64,000 bases of DNA from Daphnia carinata. Taxonomy: Eukaryota > Arthropoda > Branchiopoda > Diplostraca > Daphniidae. This document shows positions 23,788-36,155 of this stretch, piece after piece. Position 1 is the first letter of the stretch; the number at the start of each line of letters is the position of its first letter. A program made the translations under genes and the position numbers. The notes under the pieces are model-generated. The model saw only the letters and a list, made by a program, of their open reading frames with translations. It was not told where the DNA came from and made no database searches. The DNA lies in contig NC_081340.1 in NCBI RefSeq assembly GCF_022539665.2, positions 7,005,357-7,069,356 of the forward strand, written 5' to 3'.

Positions 23788-25755
23788 TATAATTAAATAG
23801 TTTACAGCAGTAAAAAAACGAATATAGAGAAATATGACTAGTTTTGAAGAACTTTCTACGTTGCAGCTAAGGAATTCAATGGCCCCGAGAACTGAAGAGT
23901 GCCCTGGTTTTATGACAGGTATTTTGGTGCCAAATTTGCATAGTTTATGTGCCTTTACCTTCTCAAGGTCATTTTTCAGAGAAAACTAAGAAATTTACAA
24001 CATACTCAATAGAGAGAAATTTATGCAAATATTTGCTTTCCCTAGCTATTAATTGAAGGTCAGTCGACACACGTTTTCGTTTTCCGAACCCTACCTTAGC
24101 GAAATACCTAAGTCGCATTATTTTAAATCAATTTGGTTGTATGCAAACGAATTTCAATTGAAAGCACGTATGCCATACCTTTGTTTAAACAGTGGTAAAC
24201 ATAAAGCGTTAAAAACTAAATGTGTAAATGAATTCCCTTCATAATCAACGTCAATGTACATGGGTGCATGCTCCTGTTCATTTATGGCAAAGAGCAGTTA
24301 GCAATGACCACCTTTCCAAACCTAATCTTTTCTGATCAACTTACATAAAAACTTCGTGTCTTCTTTAGAATAACCTACATAATGCTATTTTCTCTTTATA
24401 TAGAAAGAAAAAGGTCTGCAGAGATAGTTTCACCACAGGAAAAAGTCGTTTTGTTAATGTTCCAATTTGTTAACAAAATAACTAGAGTGGTATGTAACCC
24501 ATATACAGATTTAAATAAAGAGTTTCACTTTAGTCGAAAACGAATAGCAGGGTAGAAGAAAGAATGTCTAAAAAATATCAAAACTCACGGCTAAGTCGTG
24601 AACGACGCAACCAAAGGTCGTAGTTGTAATCCACTGATAGAAAATGAAACGAACGACCGTCGACTAGACTCTCCACATGCACGACGGCGACTGTGGTTCT
24701 ACGTTCAGATTTCTCCCAATTTAACGACTATGCTCTCTCTTTTTCCATCCCATGTCCACATTATGTTCCATAGGTCCACGTTCAGGGAACTACTGCTTCA
24801 GGCGCCAATTTATTTCATTAATACCAGCAAAAAAAAATTCCATCAACAGATAAATTTGGTACCATTTTTTTTTCTCTTAGGGCGACTTGTTTTTTTTAAG
24901 CATCGTTTCACCGCTCACATTCCTCTGGTCCTGTCACGACAACCACTCCCCTTTGTTCTGTATTTGACATGTCACTCTAAAACAGTTTGATAAAAGTCAG
25001 TATGCAATACGATGTCGTTGGCAGTTCCCGTTTCGTGACGTTCAACTCTCTGTGGGATTAACTGAGACAACACGCTCTTTATCAACTGTTGCTGGATAAC
25101 ATCGTCAAACTCAAATGAACTAGCTACTAGACGCGACACGCATTAGTTCAGATACATGTGATAAAATTTTCCGAGCAAATTATAAAAAAGCCTAAAAAAC
25201 AGATCTGTACTAGTTACCCTTTGAGTAATCTTGGACCCTAAAGTAGCATTTGATCCTTTGAGACGGTCGAAGCCAAATACGAATAATGCACGTACATTCC
25301 TTCGTACGAAAAATATAGCTTTAAATGATCATTGCACAATTCACGACCACGATTCGTTTCAATTCCGTTCCGATTGTAAGATGCCAAGACTATTATTTTG
25401 GAACCAAATAATGAAATCAAGCCGGCACATGATACGTGTTGGCAGGAAAGCTTGTAAAACAAATTCATCGTAAACAAAGGCAACAATCACGACGAAGTAA
25501 GCAAAATAACGGCACATATGTTCGGTTGGGCAAGTTAAAAGGTGTCCTTCTAGGTCCTATTTCATTTTCTTTTTAACATAGGCCTACAGACTCTAAAACT
25601 GATAGGAAATTTTGTAAGCCGGCCATCTGGAATATATACATTTTGTCTCTAAAGACCAAGGGGAATTTTTCATTTTATCAGTGAAATATATCTGTACATT
25701 TGGGATGTCTTCGATTTATACTATGGCGTTCGTTGATTGTTGTGGAGATGACACG
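23788..25755. other. Intergenic between aminopeptidase and Wnt8
   Basis: Aminopeptidase promoter and Wnt8 3' side. The short frames found here have no family resemblance or splice support. Confidence 0.4.
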
Positions 25756-28665
25756 TCAAGCACAAGAATAAACAGTCTTGTTTGTGTTGCACGTTTGACA
25801 CTGGACTTGACAACACCTAGCCAAGAAAGTAAAGTACAATTTCTCTGCCAACAAGATATTGAAATACAACCGAATGTGCTTACCACTGGAAAGTACAGTT
25901 GCACGAAGTCAGGACGGAGATGACGCGCTTCTTGACTTTATGGCCGCAGTTCTTGCACAGATGGATGCAGCTGCGTCGTTGAGAGGCCGACAGACCTTTA
26001 CCTTTGTCTCTAGAGCACGTCCGCCCTTTCGTGCCACTCGTTCCTATAAAAGCAGAAAATATATAGAACGTTACATCTTACATAATTAGAATTAGAGAAT
26101 TGAAAAATATTTTTCTCCTGTACAGTTGGAGATAAAACGTAAACGAGTTTAGAGGGAATGAAATAAATACCAGCCGTAATGTTGGCTCGACAGAAATCGG
26201 GCGACAGTTCCAAATAGACGAGTGTTTGTGGCGAGACGCGCAGAATTTGCGAAGAACCCGATGAGGTCTTGGCGCCGTTAGCTGATGAGCTGCTGCCGTC
26301 GATCTGAAGGATGCCATTGCTGTAGCCGACCCTGTTTACAAGACAAACAAATGGCAAAAACAAAACAAGATTTAACCAGCTGATCATTAATGTTCATTGT
26401 CAAACTTATCATTTTGTGGAGTTATAAAAGAATAGCGACATGATATCCCTTATCAGAAGCTGACAATAAACAAAGGTCTGCAAGTATCAATGTGCTTCTG
26501 TCAGGATACATGTGCCTTATCCCACACCCAGCCGGTAATAAAACAAATGATAAAAAGGCGACCCAATATCTGGACCGATTGAATGGGTGATGGCGTCGCA
26601 AAACTTGGCCACCCGATATCATTCACACTTTGAAACCTTTGTGTTTATATGTGCACGATTCCCTGTAGACGACTTTGTTCTTGACCCCCCCGTCATCATG
26701 ACTGGCCATCTTGAAGTCGCCTATAGCCCTAATGAGAGTCTGGGTCTTCTTTCTTTTCTTTTTGTCCCCTTCCCAAATGTTTTCCCTTTTTACCTCGCAC
26801 TGGTGTCATACTGTCGTTTCAGGGCCTGGCCGACTGTTCGGAATGGAGGCAATTGGATCCAACAAGTCTGCATGGCACACGAGCCGGACACTCCATGGCA
26901 CTTGCACGCTTGGTGCATTGAATGTCGAACAGCCTGTTTGCAATGAAATATGTCAATAGAACATGTTGCTTGGCATTTGGAACTAATGGGTGTCCTACCA
27001 AACGGCCAGCGAAATTGTTGTGCAAATTAGCTAAAGCTTGGGCGTCTTGGCCTGATTCGAGTGAATCCAGTACCCGAACAGAGTACTGTTCGCCCATTTT
27101 TATGTTGTCACTGCAGCCTCCCCATCGCCACGTGCTGGATGCTGAAAAAAGAAATTTATTTTATTTTCTTTTCAAAAACGAATAACAAATAAATTACGAG
27201 ATTCGTTTGGATGCTGAGAAGAAATCGTAGCGCATCCGCATCCTTCCAGTTGGCCACGAGAGCAGTTACGCGTCAACGTGTATGTGATTCCGGCGGATAG
27301 AAACGAGTGAAGAGCCGCCGATTCTCGAATCAATGAACGAAACACTTTCCTATAGTTACAAAATACCACGAATTAAATAACTTAACAGACGAACACGAAT
27401 GATAAGTCTTACTTCTTGGTGAAGGCGCTGCGTGGACATGCCCAACGTTCCCACCTGAATTGGTGAGAGCATTCCGCCATGGCTAGTTCAGCACCGGCCG
27501 CCACTGATTCCGCCATTCCCAAATTGATCTAAATAAACAAACGAGCAAATGAGAAGAGTTCTCTTTGATTGCGTAGGTTTATGTGATTGCGCCACTATTT
27601 TCCACTGCAAGTAATAAGACAAAAAAAAGCGGAATGACGTAGCACAATTTAGCGACGACACTGTCGACGGAGTAGTATTGTTTATATGAAATAGAGTGGA
27701 TAGAGAAAAAACACACGAATTTGTGCTATTAATACGATAAAGACGATTGGGACTTTGGAAAGGAGGAGCCTGGATATCATCTATCCGGGAGAAAAACAAC
27801 CTACGCAATCGTTCGCGGATCTCGCACGCCAACGTTTGTTATGATGTTTATTTCTTCGTCGTAGAGTTCATAAATCACTGTAGACGAGCGACGACAAACA
27901 GTCGACACATACTTGGAAGGAGAAGCAAATAGTAGAAAAAAAAAAGTAGACAGTTTGCCCTCCTCCGCATCAGTTTGTTTCATGTGTTAAAGCAAACGGA
28001 TAACTTCATTTAAGAAATATGGAAAAAATAATAAATAAAAATCAATCGTCAGTCGAAATAGAGTGAGAAAAAAGGTGATGCTGAAAGACGAAAAGACATC
28101 GTCAGGTAGAGAGCGCAATCCCCAAGTGTAAGTTTCCGCCCGCCTATTCCTCGCTTTTCCGTCCTCGGAGTCTCTCGGCACAGCCCTTCGGTGGCACGAG
28201 AAAAAAAACCTTATCCATCGGGGATTTGCTAAAATGACCCACCGTCTATTCTAGAGTCCATTTCCGCCGAGATTGACTTAATGAGCTTTCTAGATCTGGC
28301 TCCCTTTTATTTCTCCCTTCTCTTCGGTGATGATAAACAGCTTCGTCCCGCCGCCTACGCTAACAAGAAACTATAAGAAAATTTTCTCCTTCCGGTGGCG
28401 CCGGACTGTCGGGCCAGCAAGAGCGGTGCATCTTTGAAAGGGAAACCCCCCCAAAGGATAAAGATTTTAAAGTGGCAATAACACTTACCCTAGTGCTGGT
28501 CATCAAAAGGTTATTCCAAGACCTGCAATGTAATATAATAAATGAATTCAGTAAAGAAATCAAGTACTTTAGTAAAAATCTAGCAACAATTTCATACCAG
28601 GCCGATGAAGAAGCGAACTTGCACAACAGCAGCAATGCATAAAAGCATGGAATCAAACAAGACAT
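25756..28665 (-). CDS. Wnt8: Wnt8 secreted signalling protein
   Basis: Nine exons, high to low: 28665-28598, 28522-28489, 27528-27413, 27349-27198, 27141-26999, 26933-26794, 26331-26171, 26043-25884, 25816-25756, giving 344 aa in phase. A signal peptide (MSCLIPCFYALLLLCKF) leads to WSWNNLLMTSTR, ECSHQFRWERWACP, YTLTRNCSRGQLEGCGC, WRWGGCSDNI, LHNNFAGRLAV, CKCHGVSGSC (the Ser that carries palmitoleate), QTCWIQLPPFRTVG, LVYLELSPDFC, and a Cys-rich end with CNCTFQWCCQVQCQTC. LLMT near the start and QTCWIQLP after the lipid site are Wnt8-type rather than Wnt1/5/7. It is a Frizzled ligand acting outside the cell. The segment before LVYLE is Ser/Gly-rich and longer than I expect. Confidence 0.93.
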
Positions 28666-30099
28666 CGTGGATGTGTTGGTACTTGTATCACAGTACCAGT
28701 GTGGAACAAGAGACTAGGATGTCTTGGCACTGCAGCTGGCTGACGAATAAAAGTTTAAACGCTGTGCTGGAACACGAATATTAGCGAAAGAAGAGAACGT
28801 GTGCTTGTCATTGACTCGACAGAAGCGATAGATACACTAGAACTAGACTTTTGTGGTCGGGGTCGACTAGACTTCTTCTTCTCCATCCTCTTGGCTCAAG
28901 CGGTCAAAACTCCTCCCATTTTCTTTCCTTCAGTCCAAAAAGGTGAAAAAATGCTGATACAGTATTAGAGGATGAGGGAAATGTGGGAGGAGGAAAACAG
29001 GACTATCGGGCAAGCGGCAATTATCCCTTCCATTCAATCCCGGAGCTTTGATCCGATTTTGGCTTTGATGGTGTTAAGAAAGAGAAATCCATGTTTTTTG
29101 ATGGTTTTTCTCTTTCCTTAAATTTCTTTTTTTTTAGCGCTTCTAGAGTCTTTTGTCCATTCTTGATTTAATACTCTTAAGAATGTCTACCAACAAACAG
29201 AGATTCCTCAGCCAATAACCCCAAGACAAACTATGCTTCACGCTATTTGAACCTTTCGTACTTCTAACAAACCTAATTGGATTAGTTACTTTCCCCTCTC
29301 CTATTTTTTCTACGCATCTACTGGCAAAACGGACTTTTGCCCGGAAATAGCATTTGCGCGACGTCACAATAACAACAAACTGTCTAAAACAGCAACAGAA
29401 TCCAATGGTACCCAATTTCGCCTGTCATTGTCTAATACCTTCCCCATCTTATTTAGGAAATCCTGCTGTTTTTGAAAAGCACGCCACAAACAACTGCAGA
29501 TTGCCATTACATGAGTCGGATAGTAAAACTAGCTGTTAACAAACATTTACAATAATACAATTCTAAGTGATACCCACGAACGCCGGCAAATTCGCAAATA
29601 GATATTTTATTAACACACGTTAACCTAAGAAAGAAAATAATCTACCTGCCCAACATTTTCCTATTTTCAATATCGAAAATGAACTTTAAGGGATTTCACG
29701 GTAGGGACAAAGAACGAACACGATTTAGGCAATCGTCGTAGAAGGGAGAGGTATCGAGGATTTTCTACAGACTTGATAGAGTCGAAATGTAATCTATACA
29801 AAGCTTGCTATTCAAGCTTTAGCTAGGTTTACACAGATTGAAAGTTTTTTAATCTCCTATGGTGTCAGAGAACGGGACCAATAACAAAGGAAAGGCGAAG
29901 AGCAAGGGGGGTCAGATAGTTCACGGGAATGTCCTGATTTGGCAAGAAAAATAGGAAACATTGTGGTCCGACTTACAACTTAAGGATAGTCAGTTCCGTT
30001 TTCATAAGAACATTACACGCGATAGATACTGCATCTGACCAAAAATTAAGGTATAGTAATACTCATGAAGGTAGGAATGCAAGTCTCTGCTGAAAAAAT
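28666..30099. other. Intergenic; Wnt8 upstream region
   Basis: No coding signal. It probably contains the Wnt8 promoter and, from its other end, the 3' UTR of the F-box gene. Confidence 0.45.
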
Positions 30100-31304
30100 T
30101 TAGAGCGGAGTCCGTGGCCACGTTTGAATCTGATTCAGACGATGTAATAAGTAAGAAGGATATTGTACCTTGTCGATCCAGACTCCACGTAATCTCAAGC
30201 TGGACAAACCACGCTCGCTGACCTCTGGACAACCATCCACCTTCAGCGTTCGTACTGTGTGACAGTACTCGCCAAATTTTCTGCAAATCAAAACAAGGTA
30301 TTTATCAATAATGAACTTTGATGAAGTGTTATGTATCACAGCTTACTTGATTCCAGAATCTGTGATCCTGCAACATCTGCTTATGTCAAGGTAGATTAGT
30401 TGTGGGCATGACTGAGAAATTACAATTAGTGTTTCGTCTTGGAGGCAAGATAGATCACTCAGTGACAATGATTTCAGTCTGAAAATATTAAGTAGATTCC
30501 AAAAACTCAAAATGTAAGTCATAAAAAATGTGTATGATTATATTGTACTTTGGTTGTCTTTTAATGAAACAGACAATTGATGCTTCACTAATCCCTGTGC
30601 AGCCACTAAAGTCCACTACCTGTAGTAGAAAATGATTCTCTTATCTACTGCTTAACAGTGTTACTTACACTGAAAAACCTTGATCGCTTCTGGATAATGA
30701 AAGGCTAAAATTTCAATAGCTCCTATGGTTAACCAAAAGCAGTTCTTCAGCAGGATATTTTCCAATTTCTGAAATTTGGTTAGTGATAGTACATTAATAT
30801 CTGTAAACATCACCTGAAAATTGCTTTGTAAATAACTGATAAGAAAGCAATTACTTACTTTGCAATTAACAACCAGTGGCTGGAGGGCTCCATTCCTCAG
30901 ATTACTATTTGATAGGTCCAGATGAGTTAAATTGTGATTATTTTGGAGAATATTCTTTATAGCTTCATCACTGAATGCATTGGAATTTGAAATTTTGAAA
31001 AATTGTAGACTGTGACATTGGAGAGGCAAAATCTGAAATACACAATACTAAGTAAAACCATGATAATTAACACAAAAAGCCACAGAAAAAATACCTGACA
31101 GAGGGATTGTGGAAACACTTGGTGATGTGAAACATCGAGGTACTTCATATATTTGAAATACTCATGGACTAGAAAATAGGTTTGTTTACAGACAATTCGA
31201 AAATGCAACCAGTCCGTCGGTGAAAGATAGCCTATGATTTTCAAAATAATATCAGTCCCTGGTAAATCCAGGAGATGCATTTTGAAAGGAAGGTGCGCTT
31301 TCAT
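30100..31304 (-). CDS. FBXL15: F-box/LRR protein, FBXL15 (jetlag) type
   Basis: Exons, high to low: 31304-31095, 31032-30859, 30768-30669, 30615-30549, 30478-30347 and 30280-30100, giving 287 aa. The F-box starts at about residue 11 (LLDLPGTDIILKIIGYLSPTDWLHFRIVCKQTYFLV). Leucine-rich repeats follow (NLTHLDLSNSNL, LENILLKNCFWLT, LKSLSLSDLSCL, LIYLDISRCCRITDSGIK, VRTLKVDGCPEVSERGL). The ending LSSLRLRGVWID matches FBXL15 LSRLRKRGVDID. FBXL15 is the substrate receptor of an SCF ubiquitin ligase (SMURF1 in mammals; Drosophila jetlag targets Timeless). At the fourth exon the acceptor ggtag before TGGAC was chosen because it keeps phase and gives QLDFSGC. The divergent neighbour begins 600 bases away. 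Confidence 0.82.
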
Positions 31305-31902
31305 TTTTTCTTCACCACGGTCACATTTACGAACAAATTTAGACACTACATTCACTTAGTGTAAACAACTTGCTTAAATGATTCACCACTGTTGTGATTG
31401 CAAAACAACAGGGCGACCTTACATTCACTAAAACGCGGGATCCTGTGCGTAATCGAAGGATGCAGTAAGTTGTATTCTAGCTTTGCTCATGCTCTAAAAA
31501 TAAAGCGCGCGCTTTTTGAAAGTAAGTTTTAAAAAATATCAGTTTTATATCCTGCAGTATCAACGTTCACTTAATATGTTGCCATCATAACAGCTGTGTA
31601 CGATACATCACAAGGACATGGACCCAACACCTGTGAAAACGGAATCTGGATAGGTGAACCACATGGCGGAAATACGTCACAAAACGCTCCAGTGCTGAAA
31701 ATGAAAACAAAAAAAGAAGTGAAAACAGAACTTTTTATTCAGTGTTTCGACCAGACCGGTCATAGTCAAACTTACATATGCAAAATAAAATAGAATAAGA
31801 GAGCTTTTATTTGGTCAGTCAACCAACCACTCACACATTTATACAACGACGGCAATCCACCACTGTCACTGCAACACTACGTTTCAAGTAAACAACGTTG
31901 TG
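31305..31902. promoter_or_regulatory. Shared upstream region of FBXL15-like and trypsin-like genes
   Basis: About 600 bases between two divergent start codons. No clear TATA box was found. Confidence 0.4.
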
Positions 31903-33046
31903 ATGTGCCGTTTCATTTACATCCTTCTCCTTTGGAACTGGGCGACGCAAGCTAATGCAGCTTCCATCGCCGACGTCCCTTCCTTCCGTCCAAGTCGAAT
32001 AGTCAACGGGGAAAAAGCCCGAAATGGTATTTCTGTCTAAAAAAAATTCACATTCATTTCTTCCGGTGCACATCATCCTTTTCATGGTCTTGATTGATCT
32101 GTAGGCGAGGAGACGTGGCAAATTTCTTTGCAGTTATCAACTGGCGGCGTCGGACCAAATAGACAAAGGACAATGTCTCATTTTTGCGGAGGAACATTGG
32201 TTAATGACAGATGGGTTGTAACGGCTGCACACTGCGTTTATAAGAAAATGTACATCACGTAAGCGGACCTAAATCAAAAGCAAGGGAAAATAGGAAACAA
32301 TTTTGATTAGAATTTCATTTTTACAGGTCCGACAACTTATTTGTCGTCTTTAATACAACGAACATGAAACACCCTGACGTTCCTAATATTGGCGTGGAAA
32401 AGATCATTTCAGCGGAATACAATGAGTAAGATGCGTTATTTCAATAACTTGTTCCTGCTTATCAATTTTTAAGAATCCCAGGGTGACTAAAGAAAACGAT
32501 ATTGCTCTGATAAAGCTCGAAGCAGCAGTGCCAACGTCGGGCGCCGTTTCACTGCCACCTGCTTCTTATGAAGCCAATGGTAATCGAACGCTACATAATA
32601 TAAAAAAGACATAACAATATTGCAGTTTACATTACAAGGGACCTGCACGGTAAGCGGTTGGGGCTTCCACAAGGTCAATGCTGGGTCCACACCTAACCAT
32701 TTGATGGCCGCGAATGTAACGATTTTGACTAGAGAAGATTGCCAAGCACGTTTCGGTTCCCAGTATACAATCTATCCTGGAATGCTTTGTGCTGGTGGTG
32801 GAGAGACAGATGCTTGCCAAGTAACTATTGCTAATTCGAATGGTAGTAGATAGTTGAATCATTTCTATTATTTTTAAAAAGGGAGATTCTGGAGGTCCTC
32901 TAGTATGCACAAATTCAACAGGTGAAAATGTCTTGGCGGGAATAGTGAGTTGGGGAATCGGATGCGCAACACCTAATATTCCTGGTGTTTACACTAACGT
33001 GGTTGAATACGCTAACTGGATTCAGCAGATAATGAAAAACAATTAA
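31903..33046 (+). CDS. Secreted trypsin-like serine protease (S1)
   Basis: Exons 31903-32026, 32105-32258, 32327-32425, 32482-32579, 32639-32820 and 32882-33046 give 273 aa in phase. A signal peptide ([19 protein letters not shown]) and a short propeptide end at SR before the mature IVNGEKA. The catalytic triad is His in VVTAAHC, Asp in ENDIALIKL and Ser in GDSGGP. DACQGDSGGP places Asp at the base of the S1 pocket, so trypsin-like cleavage after Lys/Arg is expected. The acceptors of exons 4 and 5 were chosen by phase and family alignment ([17 protein letters not shown]). A digestive role is plausible but not shown. Confidence 0.92.
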
Positions 33047-33124
33047 GACTCTCAGCTCCACATACCGTCTTCAGAAATTTCTAGCTGTCTCTTCACCAAC
33101 AATTTATTAGCAATTTGATACTTA

Positions 33125-34412
33125 TTATTCACAAATGACTTGATTTTTTTCTGGATTGTTTGTCGTTTTGTCCTCTTCGTCTTCACTGTCAGACACGGAA
33201 CTGGCGCTGGATAAACAATCAGAATCGTTTCCTGCATCTACAGCTTCTGCTGCTGACGATTTCTAAAACAATTTCATTAAAATATAAGTACAATTTGGCA
33301 CGCAATAAAAAGCACTTATTGGCGATATATATGAATAATTGGTTTAAAACAATAAGATTTCTACTGCAATTGTTTAACTATTACCCATCGAACTGAAGAA
33401 GACTTCTGTTTGCTGGTCTGAGCTTTTCTCTTCCGGCCTCGACTCAGGGTTTCGGCTTTGGGTAAGAATTTTTCGGCCTGGGTCTGAACCCGCCTTATGT
33501 CGAAATCCTGATCAACGCGAGTAACCAGTGTTTGCCTTGGCAACATCAGACAAAAACCATTAAAACTTATTGGAACAGTAATAACAGAAGAAAATTTTTG
33601 AAATACAGAATACCTTTGCTGTTCATTTTCTATGTAAACATCATCACTTTTATGAAAAAGATTGTGATTCTCATATGCCCTCTTGTTGAAGAACAGAGCA
33701 TCACACATTTTACATTTAATGAGTTCCCTGGTGCCAAAGAAATAAAACGAAAATAAGAAAAGAAGATTTAGTTTCCAGTAAGTAAAACTTACTGAGGTAA
33801 TGCATTGCGTTCCTCCTCCTTATGTTGCCTCTCTAGATGAACTTCAAGGTTGTACTTCATAATATATTCAGACCCACATAAGTGGCAGTAGTAAACACTT
33901 TGTGGTTCCTTAGCATTATTGCACTTAATCTTACGACTGGGTGGAGGTGTTTCAATTGCTTTTATAAGTTTAACAACTCTATGATGAGTTGGTTGTGGTG
34001 ATAGAGGGAAATAGAAATTAAGAGTTTAGGGTAGTGTGGTCAGATTACTTTAAAACAAGCAGCCTACCGATTATGAATTGACTTTGAGTGATACTGTAAA
34101 GCAGTGTCATTGTAGAATGTTGCTTCACATTCAGAACATGAATGTAGTCCACTGCTTCCTCCTTCATTTTCATGTGATAGGACATGTTTATCTCTACAAT
34201 ACTAAAGCAAATAATTTTTTTAAAAATTACTAAAATAATTCACTGAAAATAAACTTCAAAACCTTAATAGGAAACTGCATTCCACAGTAGGGGCAATAAT
34301 GTTTGACACTAGATTGCCTGTGTTTTCGAAATTTGTGCTGTATGGCCGCCGAGACGGTACTAAATTCTTCTACACACTCATCACATGTAATCTTTTCAGC
34401 TTTGTCGGCCAT
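33125..34412 (-). CDS. C2H2 zinc-finger protein (five or more fingers)
   Basis: Exons, high to low: 34412-34263, 34201-34068, 33978-33793, 33727-33614, 33535-33385 and 33262-33125, giving 290 aa. Fingers in order: CDECVEEFS with H-KFRK-H; CPYCGMQF with DKHVLSH, built across the first junction with exact C-X2-C-X12-H-X3-H spacing; CSECEATFY with YHSKSIH; CHLCGSEY with HLERQH; and CKMCDALFF with HNLFH. The C-terminus has a basic stretch (RGRKRKAQTSKQK, likely a nuclear signal) and an acidic tail (SVSDSEDEED). It is probably a nucleic-acid-binding nuclear protein. The finger linkers are not TGEKP, so it is not a KRAB/Krueppel tandem array. No orthologue is recognised. Confidence 0.85.
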
Positions 34413-35272
34413 TTACTCAATTTAAAGGAATTGACTGACTATACGGAATCTTTTACTGTTTTTAATGAGAAAGCGGTATTGGATGTTTTTTTAGTTAACT
34501 TATTGGGAAAATAAAAAGGAAGCGTCACCATCGACCCATTGTCGTTTATACTAGCGCCCTCTGTGATTTCAATCTTAAATTCTAAAGGAACCAACAATTT
34601 TGATCATTTCAGCAACCATTGAAAAATTTGGCCAAAGTTAATGTAAATTTTCTTCTTCCTCCCTCCCCGAAATCAAACAAAACTATTTAATTCCATACTT
34701 GAGTCCAATCACGTGGTTAAAGATGAATCCGTTTCCCGCACTTTTTCAGCTGTGAAACTATGGTAAATCATAATAGATGACTCTGGATTGTTTTGATTTT
34801 TTTAAAGACGACAAGATAAAAAAATGACCTGAAAAACAGTTTTACATTCACGTAGGCAAAAAACGAGCTAATGTGGGCTAATTAATCTGTTGCAGAATTT
34901 TTGTTAGTTTCCTCATTTGCAACTTTTACCAACTGAGGAAGAAGTAAGGGAAACTGACTACAGTGGATAGCATGGTGCAGATGATTTATTTACGGCATAA
35001 GTGAGACTGGGTGATTAAAGTTTTATGATTGCATTACCAGAAAAAAAAACAACTTTGAGTGAAAAATAACAAAAACTGCTCCTTCATTGCAATGTACAAC
35101 CAATCTAAGCCAAGCTGAACATGTAGCTCTTTTTTATGTTGGCTCTTTCAGACTGAGTTGGTTGGATATTTGCCCATAGATGGCAGGTATGAATGTCAAC
35201 AAATTCTGAATAGAGGCGGACAAATTGGTTGATTTGACAGTACGCTGTTATAACTCAGAGCACGAAAATAAA
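34413..35272. promoter_or_regulatory. Shared upstream region of zinc-finger and AVEN genes
   Basis: About 860 bases between two divergent start codons, AT-rich, with no TATA box recognised. Confidence 0.4.
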
Positions 35273-36155
35273 ATGGTGCCTAAAAGAAAAGTGAAAACTG
35301 AAGGCAAACCATCGGACAAAAAGCAAGGACCAGGAGGCACAACAAAAGTGGAATGCGCCGTACATTCAACATCTGATGATAATTCTGGTTTAGAAGAAGC
35401 ATTAGATTCTTCAAAGTACTCCAGCAGGAAACTGAGCAGCAACTGGAAAAAATACGACGACGAAGTTAATTTGGTGTCTGAATCGAGAGGTCTAAATTTT
35501 TCAGATTTCTCCAAACAAAAGCCAACAACCAGCACAGATTCATACTTTAGGTTTTCTAGTGAAAAAAATTGGGAAGTGCTTGACAAGTTTGATGATTATT
35601 TTAAATTAAATGTCAATGATCTATGTAGAGAGATTATGTGTTTACCTCTCCATGAGAGGCTGAAATTAGAACCGTGTTTGTTGACAGCTGAACAAATAGA
35701 AATGTTTGACAGTGATGCCAAAATGTATGAAAGTCGAATGAAAGAACCTCTGGCTCCTACTAAAAACATAACTGGGAAGATGTTATCTTTATTAACAACT
35801 GGAATTGAATCTAAAGATGAAGCTAAATCCTGCAGCACAGGCTGGCATCATCCAGATGAAGAATTTGCTGACAAGCAGCAGAAGACGTGGGATAACAACT
35901 GTGAAAATTTTTTTAGTCTCAGTGGTGTTGAAGAAGAATTAGATTTAATATTAGCAATGCCAACAATGGCATTACCTTCCAATGCACCTGATGGTATGTT
36001 ACAATTTTTTTACCTCTTTTTTTCATGAGTAATGATTCAAATTTTTTATTCCAGTTTCATCCAACACAGAAGATGTTTCGGAAGAATCATCTGTGATCCA
36101 CTCTAACCTTGAACTTCAAAACGATTGGCTTGATTCACTGTTAGACGAGGACTGA
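35273..36155 (+). CDS. AVEN: Cell death regulator Aven
   Basis: Two exons, 35273-35993 and 36055-36155, give 273 aa. The first ATG in frame (MVPKRKVKTEG) is used. FRFSSEKNWEV followed by NVNDLCREIMCLPLHERLKLE matches the conserved FRF-EKEW and LVRALQELPLCLRL block of vertebrate AVEN. Later EEELDLILAMP and the C-terminal NDWLDSLLDED match its EEELDLLLNLDAP and EDWLDSMI. Vertebrate AVEN binds Bcl-xL/Apaf-1, activates ATM, and has an RGG part that binds RNA quadruplexes. No RGG region is visible here; the N-terminus is Lys/Ser-rich instead. Confidence 0.82.

Noticed and set aside
24598-24990. 130-codon plus-strand frame between aminopeptidase and Wnt8
   Set aside because: No family resemblance, interrupted by A and T runs, and no splice or promoter context.
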